Below, in pieces: positions 20,711-33,900 of a DNA stretch of 64,000 nt. Source of the stretch: Nannochloris sp. 'desiccata' (Eukaryota; Chlorophyta; Trebouxiophyceae; Chlorellales; Chlorellaceae); assembly GCA_019044685.2 (NCBI GenBank), contig JAGTXX020000012.1:806001-870000 (forward strand), written 5' to 3'. The position numbers and the translations under genes are program-made. The notes under the pieces are model-generated. The model was not told where the DNA came from. It worked only from the letters and a program-made list of their open reading frames with translations, and did no database searches. The number at the start of each line of letters is the position of its first letter. Position 1 is the stretch's first letter.

Positions 20711-21397
20711 GATTGATGGAAAAGTTACTCCTCGAACTCTGCGATATACTCTGTTTAAATTTATTTAAATGATCTTATGATAGTGCATACATTGCAGAGC
20801 GTATCATGACACACGCGTCAAATAAAGATCATTAATATTTATTTTGATATGAAATTGCTCCGCTATGAGATAAGTCTTCGTACAATGGCAATTTATTGGC
20901 CTTCACAGTTGTTGTGTGCCCTGCCGTCACAAAGAAAGAAAATATACAAGTGTTGATGAGGAAAGTAAAAGTATTTCTTATGTCTTTCACTTTATAAAGA
21001 CTCCCTAAGACAACTTGGCATCACGTCCTTGCCTGCTTACAGTTGCGCACTCTTCACCAAATGCATGTAGCTACCATCACCGCCGCCAGTCCGGCGCCCA
21101 AGTTTGTTCTGGTATAATTCAACTATTCTTGCGACGACTGCTTAATTTTTGTAGCATTATACTACACATCTAACTTGCAAAGTAATTATGCAACCCAGCA
21201 TTAAACGTTATCATTCTTCTTGAACAAATACTGGGCATTGCAACAAGCTGACATTCGTTCCATTTTATATAAAACGCAAAATATTCAGAAGAAACACATC
21301 AACCAATATCTTTAGATTACAGGCTATTTGATTCATTCTTGACGGCTCGCGAAATCATCAATGGAGTAGCACACGAATATTTTAAGTAGCAGAAACA
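20711..21397. other. Divergent promoter region of RPC1 and HEATR5
   Basis: 687 bp between two start codons facing away from each other. AT-rich, with no supported gene or RNA. It should carry the promoters of both housekeeping genes. Confidence 0.55.
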
Positions 21398-24300
21398 ATG
21401 GAACACCAAACTGAACAAACTGCAGCTTACATTGACGAGGAGGACTGCCTTGGCTTTAAAATCTGGGTAGCTGAGCTCGAACTCATCGTAGGAAGCTCAA
21501 GGGGAAAGAAAAAGGCAGATCCTACCCAGGCATTCGTGTTATTACAGAAACTTGTCATCACGCTTGATCGCACTGATCGAACAGAAGTGCGAAAATACCA
21601 GCGCCGATGTGAAGATGCATTGATTGATATCTTGCTGAAAGGAGCACCACCACCGGTACGTATCGAAGAAACTCCCTTATGGAGCCAATATTGTATTTAA
21701 ACACGTTAATATCATAATTAAAAAAAAATCCGCCAAACTCACCTTCCCCCCCCGGCCCTCTTTCTGATAATCTATCTATTCTCCCCAAATTTAATTATTA
21801 TTTACAGGTCCGTCGATTAGTATGTGAAGCTCTAGGAAAACTCTACGCCCGTGGCGATCAACTCCCTCTCTTCTCCCGTGTCAGTTCTCTCCAGCTCTTT
21901 CTCGGCACCAAAGAAGCTTTCGGGAAAGAAACTTCAGAGGAAATTCGACTGGGTGGTCTTGAATTAATGACTTCTTTATATTACAGCCAAGGCCGTTCTC
22001 TCTCTATTGGCGTTCTTGAAACTGCAGCAATGGCTGTGAAATATTGTGGGAAAGGCTCAGGATCTGATAGAACGCGCAGAGCTGCACTAAGATTAATGGC
22101 GGCAGCTGTGGAAGGTGTCGGAGGCAGTCATCGAAATGCCGCTGCTGTCCAAAATGAAGTTCTAAAAGCTATAACCAGTATCTTAAGGGAGAAAAATTTA
22201 GGAGAACTTGTTAAGTTGGGGATAGCGGATGTGTTACGTGCTATAGCTGCTTCTGGAGGTGCTCAGCTCTGGTCAAATAGTCTCACTGCGTATGAATTTG
22301 CAAGAACCTCTTGCTTAGCTGGCGTCCATGACCCCTCTCCTGCTGTGCGTGCTGCCTACGCCCACGCTCTAGGTGAAATCGTCACTGCATCAACTTCAGA
22401 TGACGCCAAACATTCCATTGCAGCGTTAGAAGGCAAACAAAAGCACCAGCAACTGCAAGAACGATCTCTTTCTTTAGTGGCTGATCAGTGCCTAGGTGCA
22501 CCGTTTGCAGAAGCTGCCGCGACCAGTGATCGCCTTGCCTGTACCGCGATAGCACAAGCGTGGGTTTTTCACCTTGCAGAAGCACGGTTCGCGTGTGGTG
22601 CAGATGAAGCTGCGTTTGTAGAACCAGCGTTAAAGCCTCTAGAAGCTCTTAGAGTGGCCTGTTTAGCTGCGAAGTCATATCCAGAGAAGGGGCCGTCGGG
22701 GCATGATATCGAGCTTGGCATGGGCATTGGAGGCGGGGAGAGGCCACACGCACAAGCTTGTATATTGTATATTATGCGTGCCGGTGCCATTGAACAGTTG
22801 GGTGAAATTGGACAACGCTTGCTGTTGGAAAAAGTGACTTCATTGCTAAATAACAATTTTGTCAGTGGTGGTGGAGTGGGCGCTGGAGCCTCTGCTGATT
22901 CAACTAATGCAGCTGCCGCCGCAGCAGCTCCTGGATTGACGCCTGTAGGCATTGTGGCATTAGAAATCGCAGCATTATTAACAGAAGCGTTAGGAGAAGT
23001 CGGTTCTGAAGCAGCTACAGCGTTAGAGATCGCTATAGCTTCAAAATTAATAGGCCCTCATGCCGCTTTGCGTCTTCAAGCGGCATCAGCGCTGGCAGCG
23101 TTAGCTGTGGCAGAACCAGCACGTGCTGGTAAATTGCTCGGTTCTGCATTAGTAAGTCTTCGTTCTGCGGCGGATAAGGTCGTAGAAGGCTCGGCAGCGG
23201 GGCCAGATAGGTCAAAGCCTGGGCCAGGGACGCCGAGAGGCCCTGGCTCGGGAAAATTAAAATTAGAAATGAACGCTCTACACGGGTGGGCACTCGGTTC
23301 CGCTGCACTCCTTGCTGCTACACCTCGTCTTTCACTAGGAGTCCCCTCTCACTATATAAAAGTCGCAGTACAGCTTGCTGCAGCACTGATTGAAGCTCCT
23401 CGGACTCAGTTTGCTGCAGCAACCTGTTTGGAACGGGAAGCAGGGTATATCATGCTGGGCGTGCTGTGCCACGTGGCACTCGAAGAAGTGATGGCTGTGT
23501 ATAATGGGGAGACGGTGTTGTTTTTATGGAAGCCCGCATTAAGTGCTGAAGCGACTGCTGCGTTGGATAGTAGCTTTGCTGACAAGGACTCAGAATTTAC
23601 GCTTGCTTCAGAGTTATGGTGGCGTACCGCTGCTGTACAATCACTCACTGCATTTATTCAAAGAGCGTCATCAGATACATGCTGTACATCTTCTGATAAT
23701 TCTGAGCTTCTCTTGGTCGGTGTATCTGATCTTCTTAGACCCATGCTAGGCCTGCTAAGCTCACAACAAACTTTACGGCACCCATCTCGAGCTCGAGGTG
23801 GGCCTGGGTCACCCTTAGCAGGCGCAGCAGCGATGATGCAGCTCCGTCTTCTAAATGCCTATGCTTTATTATGCCCGTTACCTAAGGAAGAAGATGCCCA
23901 AGCTCTTGGTTCTCTGTGTATTGACGCTATTAAGTCTGCAGCCACTGGGCCCGGGAATAGTGGGGCAGTAGGCTTTCTGATTCCCGCGCTGCAATCTGCC
24001 CTAGACCCTTTGGATGGACACATAGGTCCATGGGAAGGTGGAAGAGATCCTTTAGAACGCGATCTATTGCAATTTCAAGGGGCGGTAGGGGGCCCTGCGC
24101 CACCTGCGTGGCAAATTGGGTTGAGAAGTGGCATCGGGTATGCTGTAGATATCCTAGCTAATGGAAATAGAAACACCATCTCCTCTCCTCAACAAGTGAA
24201 ATATAACAGTAGTAATACTCCTAGTATGTATCCGCAGCCTGTGGGACTAGGTCCTGCGTTACTCGCAGCCCAGAGCCACGTTTTAGGAGCGGTGTTAAGG

Positions 24301-27300
24301 TGTGCAACGCCAGAGCAGCAACTCCCGCTCCTTGGTGCTTTGTTGGCTGTATCAAAGGCGTTCCCTGTTGGGAAAAAGGATAAAGATGGACCACGACGGC
24401 TTGTGGCAGTGTTGATTGCGTCTGCGCCTGTTATCTCTGGCTTTGATTCCACGTGTTCGTTTTCTTCTCTTGGTGGGGGTGGCAGCGGTGGTGGAGGTGG
24501 TGGTGGCAAAAATGCAAATACAATAGAGTCTCAGGCAGCCGCAGAGAAGGTCCGTGCCCTCGCTGAAGCAGCCACAGCAGAATCTGCTGCTGGGGTCTTA
24601 CCTCAACGTGTCGCTTCAGGTCTCTACGCCGCAGCTGCACGTCTCAGTGGCGATGTCGACTCCATCCAACTCCTGAAAATGCTGTGCAAAGAGGCGGCGG
24701 AAACGGCGTCTTTGCCACAACGAGCTGCTCAAGCACTGGCTGTTGGTTCCACAAGTCGTGCAGTTGGTGGACTTGGTCTAGCATCAGTGCTTCCACTTGC
24801 AGCAGATACCTTATCGGCGCTTGCTGGTGCGTCTGATAGCAGTATAGCTCCTGCGATTTTACACTCTTTGATTGTATGCTCACAGGCGGCGGGGCTCTCT
24901 TTTCTACCTCATGTCCGGTCTACTCTCTCCCTAATGCAAAAGATGCTTCTTAGTGAAGATATTTACTCCGTTCCAGGGTTGTTACCTGCGGTAGGACGGC
25001 TAGCAAACGCTATGGTTGCTGCGCTGGGTCCAGATTACGTACTTGGCAGTTCTGCCTATGATTCTTGCCGCTCCGTTATGGCTGAACTAAGAGCACCAGA
25101 TGCTTCTGGAGTGCGTCGTCCTGAAGACTCTTTGGCTTCGTCACTACAATCTGTCTTATATGCACAAATGCTGGTATTATTTGCTCCTCTTGCGTTGCCT
25201 GCTGCGCAGCACGTGGCTGTTTTGGTCGGCACCTTACCATCCCGACAGCCACAGCTCCGCAAAGCAGCAGCAGATACGCTACGTCACTTGGCAGAAAGAG
25301 ACGCTGAAGCAGTGCTTTTAGAAAGGATTGAACCTGCATTATTAGCTGCATTAGATGGGGAAACAGATCCTGCAACTGCGGCACAGTTACAAGCGACGTT
25401 GAGTACTTTGCTGGAGGCAGGGGCAGCAGCACAGCCTTCGAGATGGATTACTCTTTGCGGCGAAATAATCTCTGCTGCCGGACCTGCAGATCTCGCAGGA
25501 AGTCTCTCGAAAAGTAAGGCAAATAGTGATGGGGGTGTTGGTGGTTTAGGAGGAGGGCTTGGCACTGATGGGGATAGCGATATCGACGATGATGTTGGTG
25601 GCCTCGAAAAAGAAACCACAGCTTCCCCTTCAAAAAATACAGCAACAACAACAACACCAGTTTCTTCTGCTGTTCCATCTTCTTCAGCGATCCCCCCTCA
25701 AAAGAATAGTACTCAACAAGTACAGCATCAAGCCTCATTGACTCCGCGCTTACGTACAAGAATTTTCGCTGCAAAATGTCTTCTCCGCGTTCCTGGCATG
25801 GCGGCAGTTACCGACCCCCTTCACTCTGACCTCGCTTTAGCCCAGTCAGACCCCACCAGCGGGGATTGGCTTGTGCTTAAACTACAAGCGCTTGTTGATC
25901 TTGGTTTTAAAATGGCGACTGGTCAACTCGACGCTTTGCGCGCTCTTGGCGTTGACTTGATGATTGCAGTACTGACCCACCTTGGTGATGCATCAGATCC
26001 GTTTGTGGAAGAAGTCGAGGGAGCTAAGCTCTTAGCACAGTATCAAGCGCAGTATGTATCTACCTTACGTGCAAGTTTAGCTCCAGATGCATCACCGGAA
26101 GTTGGCGCATCAGGCGCTGCTTTGGCTGCAGCGTTTTTGGAAAAAGGGCTTGCTGCTGGAGATGCAGTGGTGATGGAACGACTGATGGGATTACTTTGCG
26201 CTCCATTAAGTGGCTGGGCTTCAGGTGGAGCTGATCCAGCACAAGCTGCATATGCTGAATGGGTTACTGCTCGTGCACGGGTTGCTTTGTTAGAATCACA
26301 TGCGCATTGCGCTGCCCTTGGCGCTGCCACTCAAAATTCATCAAGTGGCGGTGAGGATCTAGAAATTTCGAAAGGCCTAGTAGTTCGAGCTCAAGGCCCT
26401 TTTTTGACTTTATTAGTTGAATGTTGGATAGGTTTATTGCACGATTATGCAGTACTTTGCACAAGAGGTACTATTAATACGCATCAAGGGTATAAGTTGG
26501 GTTTATTCGGCAGCGGTGGTGCCCCGAGAGCCCCGCTGCTCTCTGTAGTTGCCCAAGGTATAGAGCCAGCATTACGCCATGCATGGCCAGTCACCTTGGA
26601 AGCATCGACATACACGTTAGCTCATGATCGTACTGTGTCGTACGGTGCACCAGGGAAAGAAAGACACGCTGCATTGGTGGATTTGACTCTTGCTGCTGCT
26701 GACTGGACGATGATCCAAATGCGGCAGCAAAATAAAAATCATAGCAGGACTACTTCTGGTGGCTTTAGTCATGGTATTGGTGGCGGTTTGAGTTCTTCAT
26801 CTGGTACCAGCACTAATGAGGGAGGCAATGCGTTGTTTATGTCAGTGGTATTGCGTGCCTTGCAGCGTCTGACAGCACCACGCTTTGCAAAAGAAGGCTG
26901 GCTCACTACCGGCGTTATTACCGAGCTCACTCAAGTAACTGTCCAAGCTCTTCCACTTCTTCGTTCTTCTGGGCGGTCTTCTCCTTTAGCAGCATTAGAA
27001 ATAGCGAGTGTCGTCTTGGCCCAGCTATCTGCAATTGCAGCCTCTGGAAAAGATGCAGCAGGGGCGGAAGAATTGTTGCTGAGTGGTGTAGACGAGTGTT
27101 TACGCATGGCGTTGACCCAACAGTCAACGCCTGCTTTGGCTGCTGCGCTCGCTGCGTTGACTCGTAGAGTAATTGCTGCCAAAAATACCGGTGCGTATTC
27201 TGCATTGTTGCATAGATCGTTAACTGAAGGGCTCGGCGTGTTGGGCAAACAGCAAAGCTCAAAACAAGCGATTGAGGTGGCGGCAGAGCATATCCTTGCA

Positions 27301-28335
27301 ACAGCCAAGGCAGCTGCCATGCTTAGTGCAGATGCTACTTCTGGTCTTGATAGCATGGCAGGTCCATTGGTGGATGAGGTGCTCACTGCTGCAGCTGCGA
27401 CAGCAGCGCAGCAGGCACAGCAGGCTGCCAGTGTTGAAGAACCATCCCAGTATCAAGTTGGGGCAAATTTATCTTGTGCTTTAGCTTTAGGCGCGTTTGC
27501 TACTGTAGATACTAGCAAAGAGAAAAATGGAACAGATAGTACTGCTACTAATGGCAATAATAACACTGATTTTGTTGTTCATTGTCTTGCAAATGAAGAA
27601 GAAGAAGAAACCGACAAAGACGACGAGTGGGGCAATGCTCCCTTTACCTCAGCAACCGCCCCAACGCCCTTTGAAATCACTGCCCAGCCATTATTCAAAA
27701 CATCGCCTACTCAGCAACTCTGCCTAGACACTCTGCAGAACATCGTAGCAGATGCATCGCCTTGTCAAAATTCAAAAATTGGCGTCAAGCTTCAAGCGGC
27801 AGGAGCACTCGCTACTTATTTACAAGGTCACCCGCCACCCCTCTGGGCATCTCAATGCGCTGCAGTTGGCTTACCCCCTGCTTTAACTGCCTTACATGCG
27901 TTATTACAGCGTCCTACCGCTATTGAAGTTACTACAGAGCTTCAATTTGCAGTTGAAACATTAAAATGTGGTTTGATATCTTGCAACCTAGGTGGAAATA
28001 TTGGGGATAGTTGTTTGACCCTGGTGGTACCTATCATGGTAGAAAGTGCAGCTCCATCAGGGCAACCGACCCCTATCCTAGCAGAAGCAGCAGTCAGGTT
28101 ACTTGTGGGGCTAGCATCTGGTCCTGCTGCAGCGGCTTTCAAGGGGGTAGTGGCGGCGTTACCAGAGAGTACTCGGCAAAGATTGCAGAGAGCCCTTGCT
28201 TCTGTTGCTAGTACTGGATCTGCAACGGAAGCACCTGGCGCAGCACCATCTACAGCAGTGTCAGGTCATGGTAGACCAAGTGTACCAGCAAAATTACCTT
28301 CTATTCAGCTTAAAAAATTTGCAGCCCCGCCGTGA
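21398..28335 (+). CDS. HEATR5: HEAT-repeat protein of the HEATR5/LAA1/SWEETIE family
   Basis: Exons 21398-21655 and 21808-28335 (152-bp intron, phase 0) give 2261 residues, close to plant SWEETIE and animal HEATR5. The N-terminus (FKIWVAELELIVGSS, then across the splice PPPVRRLVCEALGKLYARGD and FSRVSSLQLFLGTK) is the most diagnostic part. The rest is an Ala/Leu-rich armadillo-type solenoid with disordered glycine-, serine- and acid-rich loops (for example near residues 1005-1020 and 1360-1430). Family members work with clathrin adaptor AP-1 in trafficking between the trans-Golgi and endosomes; that role is inferred from homology. It is transcribed divergently from RPC1. It uses very Ala-rich codons, and long antisense open frames across it are by-products of that. 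Confidence 0.85.
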
Positions 28336-28447
28336 TTTCTCATTTTCTAGCTCTTTTCCAAATACATCTAAACCTATCTACTCGTCTTTATTTTTCCATG
28401 TAACACTTAACAGATAAATCTGGAAAGTAATCAGTGGCTCTATTTTT

Positions 28448-29152
28448 CTAAGAAGAATTCGTAGCAGAAACTTCTTTTTTCATCGCCTGTATTGACTGAA
28501 CAACAAACAAGCGCTGATAAAATCTTAATAGTGGTTGAGCGAGAGTGGCTACAAGCGTCGCTGGTTTCGATATTGTATAGACTTCATACCATACAGAGTC
28601 ATTCTCTTTATTCCATTCAACTGTAAACCGTTCTTCCCCGGAAATTTGGTGTCCTGCAACGGTGGTATGGGCAAATGAAGTCTGATAGCACTTCCGTTGT
28701 TGCTGTCGTACTCCGGTACCACTTTTGTTCTTCACTTTTCTATGTATATTTTTCTCAACTGACGTTATTCGTAATGGATTCATCGACCATAGAAATAATG
28801 ATTGTGCTATTACAACTACAGAAGCGTTGCGTTTAATAGTTGGCGCGTTGGTAAAGGCCCAATCAAAATAAAAATGGCGCCAAGTAAGAAGAGCGGCGAC
28901 AGCTTTGTTATATGCTTCACGGCCGGTGCCTACCTGTGCTCGTGTGCGATTGATAGCCCATCCTTTAAGGTCTTGAAGGTCTTGGAAATTCAGCTCTTTT
29001 GTGTTTGTTGTGATGCCGACGTGAGGGAAATTAAATTGAAGGCTGCAAAGAAGAGGTGACAATGTGGGAGGGGGACGGGGTTTGAAAATTTTAGAAAATG
29101 AAATTTCTGGGATTATTCTAGCTATGATGTGATAAGTACTGCCTTGATTCAT
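28448..29152 (-). CDS. DUF1990 (UPF0548) family protein
   Basis: A 234-residue single-exon protein from ATG 29152. It matches the DUF1990 pattern: FNFPHVGITTNT near residue 40, a helical GREAYNKAVAALLTWRHF, and a C-terminal block with SFAHTTVAGHQISGEERFTV, VWYEVYTISKPATLVATLAQ and a closing FYQR. The family occurs in plants, algae and bacteria and has no firmly assigned reaction; its fold is thought to be SRPBCC/Bet v1-like. The N-terminal 30 residues could be a transit sequence. It is convergent with HEATR5 (112 bp apart) and divergent from the mS35 gene. Confidence 0.8.
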   Translation of the reverse strand: MNQGSTYHIIARIIPEISFSKIFKPRPPPTLSPLLCSLQFNFPHVGITTNTKELNFQDLQDLKGWAINRTRAQVGTGREAYNKAVAALLTWRHFYFDWAFTNAPTIKRNASVVVIAQSLFLWSMNPLRITSVEKNIHRKVKNKSGTGVRQQQRKCYQTSFAHTTVAGHQISGEERFTVEWNKENDSVWYEVYTISKPATLVATLAQPLLRFYQRLFVVQSIQAMKKEVSATNSS

Positions 29153-29555
29153 GTTACGTACGATGGTATGCGTCGCTCCAAGGCGCGGCGGTCGCTGTGC
29201 GATGGCCTTAATAGAAAAAACGGGCCTATCGCTGGCGTCATGGCTTTCAGATCAAACTAGTTGCAAGGCCATTAATAGAGCTGTATGTGTGTCCGCTTAG
29301 TATATAAGAAATATGTGCGCTGTTTGCAAACCGATAGGAATTTTGGAAATGTGCTCCTTACATGAAGTTTGAAACATTGTTTCACACTGCGACACAAATT
29401 CGGGGCCGCTTCAAATTTAGTCATCATAAGAGACACCATTGAGCGCTGGTCAGTTTATCAGTTATTTGATCAAGTCATAAATACTATGCCCAGTTCATTA
29501 AACATCTTCATTGTCTCGAGATAAACCTAACTATTAAACATCTCATCAAAAAACG
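29153..29555. other. Divergent promoter region of DUF1990 and mS35 genes
   Basis: 403 bp between opposed start codons. No open frame, RNA or repeat is evident. It is the probable shared promoter region. Confidence 0.5.
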
Positions 29556-30518
29556 ATGGTGCAAGGACGAGCTTTTGCCTCGCCATTGAATAGAATTCTG
29601 TCTTCCTTGACATCGCTGGAAAATGGACTCTTCAACTCCAATCGTGGTGCATCAACCTCATACCTACGCTCATTCAGCAGCGGCGATGGCAAACAAAATG
29701 AAGAACAAACATCTGAAGCTCCAGTAGCAGCAGCAGCAAGAACAGACACCCCAGCAGTCGATTCTTCAGCATCAACATCAACAGCAGAAGCTGCTCCAGC
29801 TACCACTTCAGGCCCGACACAGGCTGACCTACGAGCAAAAGGCTACAGCAAGAGGCAGGCGGCATGGATTAGCCCCGACCCTGAAAAGCAAAAACATTTC
29901 CTTCCCCGTTTATCCCGTAAAGAACGCGGTAGCTATTCAAGTGATCTTGCTGCTTCGCAATTCGCTGCTGAACTAGATATGTATCCAAAGGTTCCAGAAG
30001 TACCTCTGTATAACCTACGAGAAGTCGTGCCCGAAATGGTTCAACCAAGATCTATAAAATTTGAAGCTCTAAAAGCAGCACGATCTAGCAACCCGACTGC
30101 AAGTCTTCCAGAACTCGCAGCTGTAGCTGGGATTTCTATACCACCACCGAGAGCACCCGCTGCACCTGGAGCAGAGCCTATTTTGGAGTGGGACGTCAAG
30201 CTTGTTCTCGTAGCTGGGGCAGCAGGGGAAGCTCACCCTTTGAATAAGAAAGCCAAATGCAAGGTCCATTTACGTGCATTACAACGTCAGACTGGGTTAT
30301 CCGATGCTGCCTTAGAGCACATTGCAGAAATAGCTGGACCAAGGTATAATGAGAAGACGGGGGAGATGACATTGACAAGTGAGAAATATCAAGAGAGGGA
30401 ATTGAATAGAGAGCATATTTTGCAGATGCTGACTGCATTGGTAGAAGAAGGGAAGAAAGTAGATGGGCAGGGCGATATGAAGAAATCAAAAGCAGCAGCA
30501 GCAGCAGCTGGAAAGTGA
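29556..30518 (+). CDS. MRPS35: Mitochondrial small-subunit ribosomal protein mS35
   Basis: This 320-residue single-exon protein starts with a basic, Ser-rich, acid-poor stretch (MVQGRAFASPLNRILSSLTS), as expected for a mitochondrial presequence. A disordered Ala/Ser/Thr linker follows. Residues 208-300 match the MRP-S28/mS35 domain: hydrophobic strand EWDVKLVLVAG, then LNKKAKCKVHLRAL, IAGPRYNEKTGEMTLTSEKY, and RELNREHILQMLTALVEEG. The protein sits in the head of the mitoribosome small subunit. The C-terminus is Lys/Ala-rich. The assignment rests on the terminal domain; the N-terminal half has no clear homology by eye. Confidence 0.75.
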   Translation: MVQGRAFASPLNRILSSLTSLENGLFNSNRGASTSYLRSFSSGDGKQNEEQTSEAPVAAAARTDTPAVDSSASTSTAEAAPATTSGPTQADLRAKGYSKRQAAWISPDPEKQKHFLPRLSRKERGSYSSDLAASQFAAELDMYPKVPEVPLYNLREVVPEMVQPRSIKFEALKAARSSNPTASLPELAAVAGISIPPPRAPAAPGAEPILEWDVKLVLVAGAAGEAHPLNKKAKCKVHLRALQRQTGLSDAALEHIAEIAGPRYNEKTGEMTLTSEKYQERELNREHILQMLTALVEEGKKVDGQGDMKKSKAAAAAAGK

Positions 30519-30968
30519 TACAGTGGTGGAAAGAATCTATTGTGATGCTTTCACTATAGCGAGCAGTCATGATTATGGAAATTTAAAAGAAGGCACTCGG
30601 CTACTATTTTGATTGCTTATTTGTAATTCTTTGGAATATGCTGTTCCCAATGTAACACCGTATGCTGCTAATACGGATTCTTTCTTGCTTTTACAAGTTG
30701 CATATTGTCATTGAAGAGAAGCCTAGTTCCTCGAGGCAAAAAATTTTCGAGGCGCCCGATTGCTCAAAGCCCTTCTTTCTTCATTTTTCAAAATTAACTG
30801 CTGTAAATGAATACCAACCATTGAAATCTCTCAATACAATTTTTTATTCTTTAATATCATATTATTACACTATACGATTGAGACGTTGCATTGATCATAG
30901 CAGGAAAAAGTTCAAGGAAAAAGAAGAAAATAACTCAGCTCGTCGCTCAATATTTCTCCAAAATTTAA
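30519..30968. other. Intergenic region between mS35 and the Sfi1-repeat gene
   Basis: 450 bp between convergent 3' ends, AT-rich. The open frame at 30662-31042 overlaps the Sfi1 gene end and has no family features. I see no gene. Confidence 0.5.
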
Positions 30969-33900
30969 CTAGTTTTCCTTGTCCATATTATCTCTCCTTG
31001 GCGATAATACTGCCAATGGGTTATCTACAAGACGAGGAGTAGACGCTAAATCTGATCTTCCCGCAGGGAATGCACCAAACTTGTAAGATATTGACTCGCT
31101 AGAGGAGCCAGTTGCTGTTCTAGATGCTGCCCCGGTGTTTGATAAAGGCAATGCAGAAAAAGGGGTATGCCATGCGGGTTGTACTGATGCTTCACCTAAA
31201 GGGGTGCGATACACTGTGCCAGGTGGGGGAGCAGTAGCAGCTCTGCTGCCACCACCAGTCATCATTCCTGCAGCTTTACCAGACGCTAAAGTAGGCAGAG
31301 CGCTCCCGGGGGTAACGAAATTGCTGATGAGGTCAGCCACTGGCATAGAAGGAGTCACTGTGGATTTGGTGGCAGTAGTGGCTACAGTCGAAGCTTGAGA
31401 AGAGACAAAACCAGAGTCAACAGGAGACGGGAAGTATTCGTCTTCTTTATTATTTTCTTCGCTTTCAATTTCCTTTAGATTTTCTTCTTCTTCAAAATTT
31501 AATTGTTTAGGATCGTCATCAAGTACAGCAGCTACTGCTCCACTCATGGGGTCTCTTGTAGTGCCGTACGGAGAAGGGGAACCTAACAGACTCTCTGCTG
31601 TTTCCATTACTGGAGACAACGGAGGGGCAGAGGGTATTACACTACCATTACTGTCGTTGCCAACACCAAACCAGTCCATCAATGGGGCCACTACAGCAGA
31701 GCCAGTACGTTCTGAAGCATCAGGGACAGGAGCTACAGGAGGAGCAGGGGAGAGGTCAGCATCGGCTAAAGCTGCACGTATTTTTGCTGAAAGATTACTG
31801 GTAGAGGCAAAACTGAAAACACTGTTCCCAGCGCCAAAGTCTTCGCTTTCTTCTTCTTCTTCTCGACTACGGTAAGCTCGGCGAGCTTCTAGTTCTCTTC
31901 GGATGGGAGAGCTGAGGAGAGATTTCACAGGAGAAGGACCCCGACGAGGTGCAGAAGAGGATGATACACCAGCAGCAGCGAACGCCAGCTCTGCAGCAAA
32001 GTCAGCGCTCCCATCGGCACCGCCATGTTGCTCTTCCAAAGCAGCCAGAGCAGCTGCAGTTTCCTCTGCATCAGCCTCAAAGTCAAACATAGCACGCAGT
32101 GTAGCTTGCAAATCTTCATCAAAGCTATCCCAATACCACTGTTTAAATTGCCTAAACGCAATACGTTTGCGGAGGAGGCAGCGCCTGAGCTCTTCCGTCG
32201 CTGCTGCCTTTTCTTCAGCAACTCCACGCCAAGCAGCAAATGATGCACCCAACATGGCTTTATTAGATCGCTGCATGAAGCGTACTATAGCAGTACGACG
32301 TTGACGACGTTCACGGGCAGCACTACGCCATGCGTCAAAGGCAAAACGGCACGCTCTAGTCGCAGCTCTCTCAACACGGTGCAGCACCACAATGGCGTTA
32401 CGAGCAGAGAGTTGAGATTGATACTTCCAAGCAGTAAATAACAATGCTTGAGTCTTTTCAGCACGACGTTCTACCATAGAATCAACAACGTGCTCTCTGC
32501 GGGTGCCCATACGGTCAGCATGGTTTTTCCAACTACTGAAAGCACAGCGGAGAACTGCAGCAGCAGAGGCAGCGTGACGGGCATCAACAGCTGTTAACGA
32601 AGCTGTGACCTCGGAAGTACGTCCTCTCCAAGCTGTGAAAAGAAATTTCATTAAGCGTTCATGATGGCGAATCGCCAGGGTCAAACCAACATTGCCTAAT
32701 CGGATTCTCTCTCCGTACCCATCGTCAGCAGCTTGACGCCAGGCTGCAAGGCAACTCGCAAGACGCAGTCTCGCCAGACGATTAACACCACGTTCATATT
32801 GTTCCTTGTGATATGTTTCAATTTGGGTGTGTTCACGCCAAGCAGACAGCACGGTGACTTGTAAATAAGTAGCTTGACGATCTACCAGATGGCGAACACC
32901 AGTACGCTGCTCGGCACGCACAGCAGCATGAGCAGCCCAAGCATTCAAACAATTGCATAAAGTATGTTTTTCTTTGAGTGCAGCTGCATCTGAAACAGCA
33001 TCTTGGACAGCAAGAGACCATTCAGCATGGGTCCGCAAAGCAGAGAAACTATTACCAAGCCGAAGTTTGGCCAAGCGCCTCTGACCAAATGCCACAAGCT
33101 GCCGCTCTTGTGCATCTCCAGCAACTACTGTTCGCCATACAGAAAGCACCCACCGTAAACGAGAAGTTTCTAATTTTACAGTAGCGCGTGATAACGATGT
33201 AGTCTCCCACTGCGCCTGCTGTCTTGACTCCTTCCAAGCTCCAAACGCAGCCTTGATTTCAAACCATTGTCTACGATGTTGGAACCTATACACTGCAACT
33301 TGATTCGCTTTTTCTTGACCAGCAGCTTGTTGCCAAAGCTCCCACGCAGATTTAAGTTCTCTTTTATCAACTGCTGCTGCAACAGAAGATAAAGCAGTTA
33401 TAAATTCTGTTCTCCTGTTGACAGCTTCTACAAAGGCCCATAACCCCCTTGCTTGCAGCCTTCCAGCATGCCATCCTACCGCGCGCTTTTCCATTTCACG
33501 CTCTTCAATCGATTCTGCTGCGTGCTCCCGCAAGGCTAGGACTACTTTGCGGAGCATCTCAGCCCGCTGCTTGCGATGGCACGTAGCTACACGATGTCTT
33601 TGCACCTTTGCATGTGCTGTATCCTCTCTCCAGATACTTAAAGCCGATAATACTGTGCGTCCTGCTCTGCGCTGCACCATATGATGCACAGCAAGCGCAG
33701 CGTGGGTCTTCCAAGCAGAGTAACACCTCCAGAAATTTAATGCCATAAGCATTCTCCTCTCGGCACGAGCGTGAATGAACCTAATAAAGACATCCCGGTT
33801 ATCACGACGCTCAAAGGTAAACTCACGCCACAATACTAGTGCTCGAGCAAGGGTGCGTTTTCTTTCATATATTTCAACTTGACGCCAACGCAGCGCCTCT

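Noticed and set aside
28796..29059. Plus-strand open frame inside the DUF1990 gene
   Set aside because: Antisense shadow of a gene with clear family motifs.
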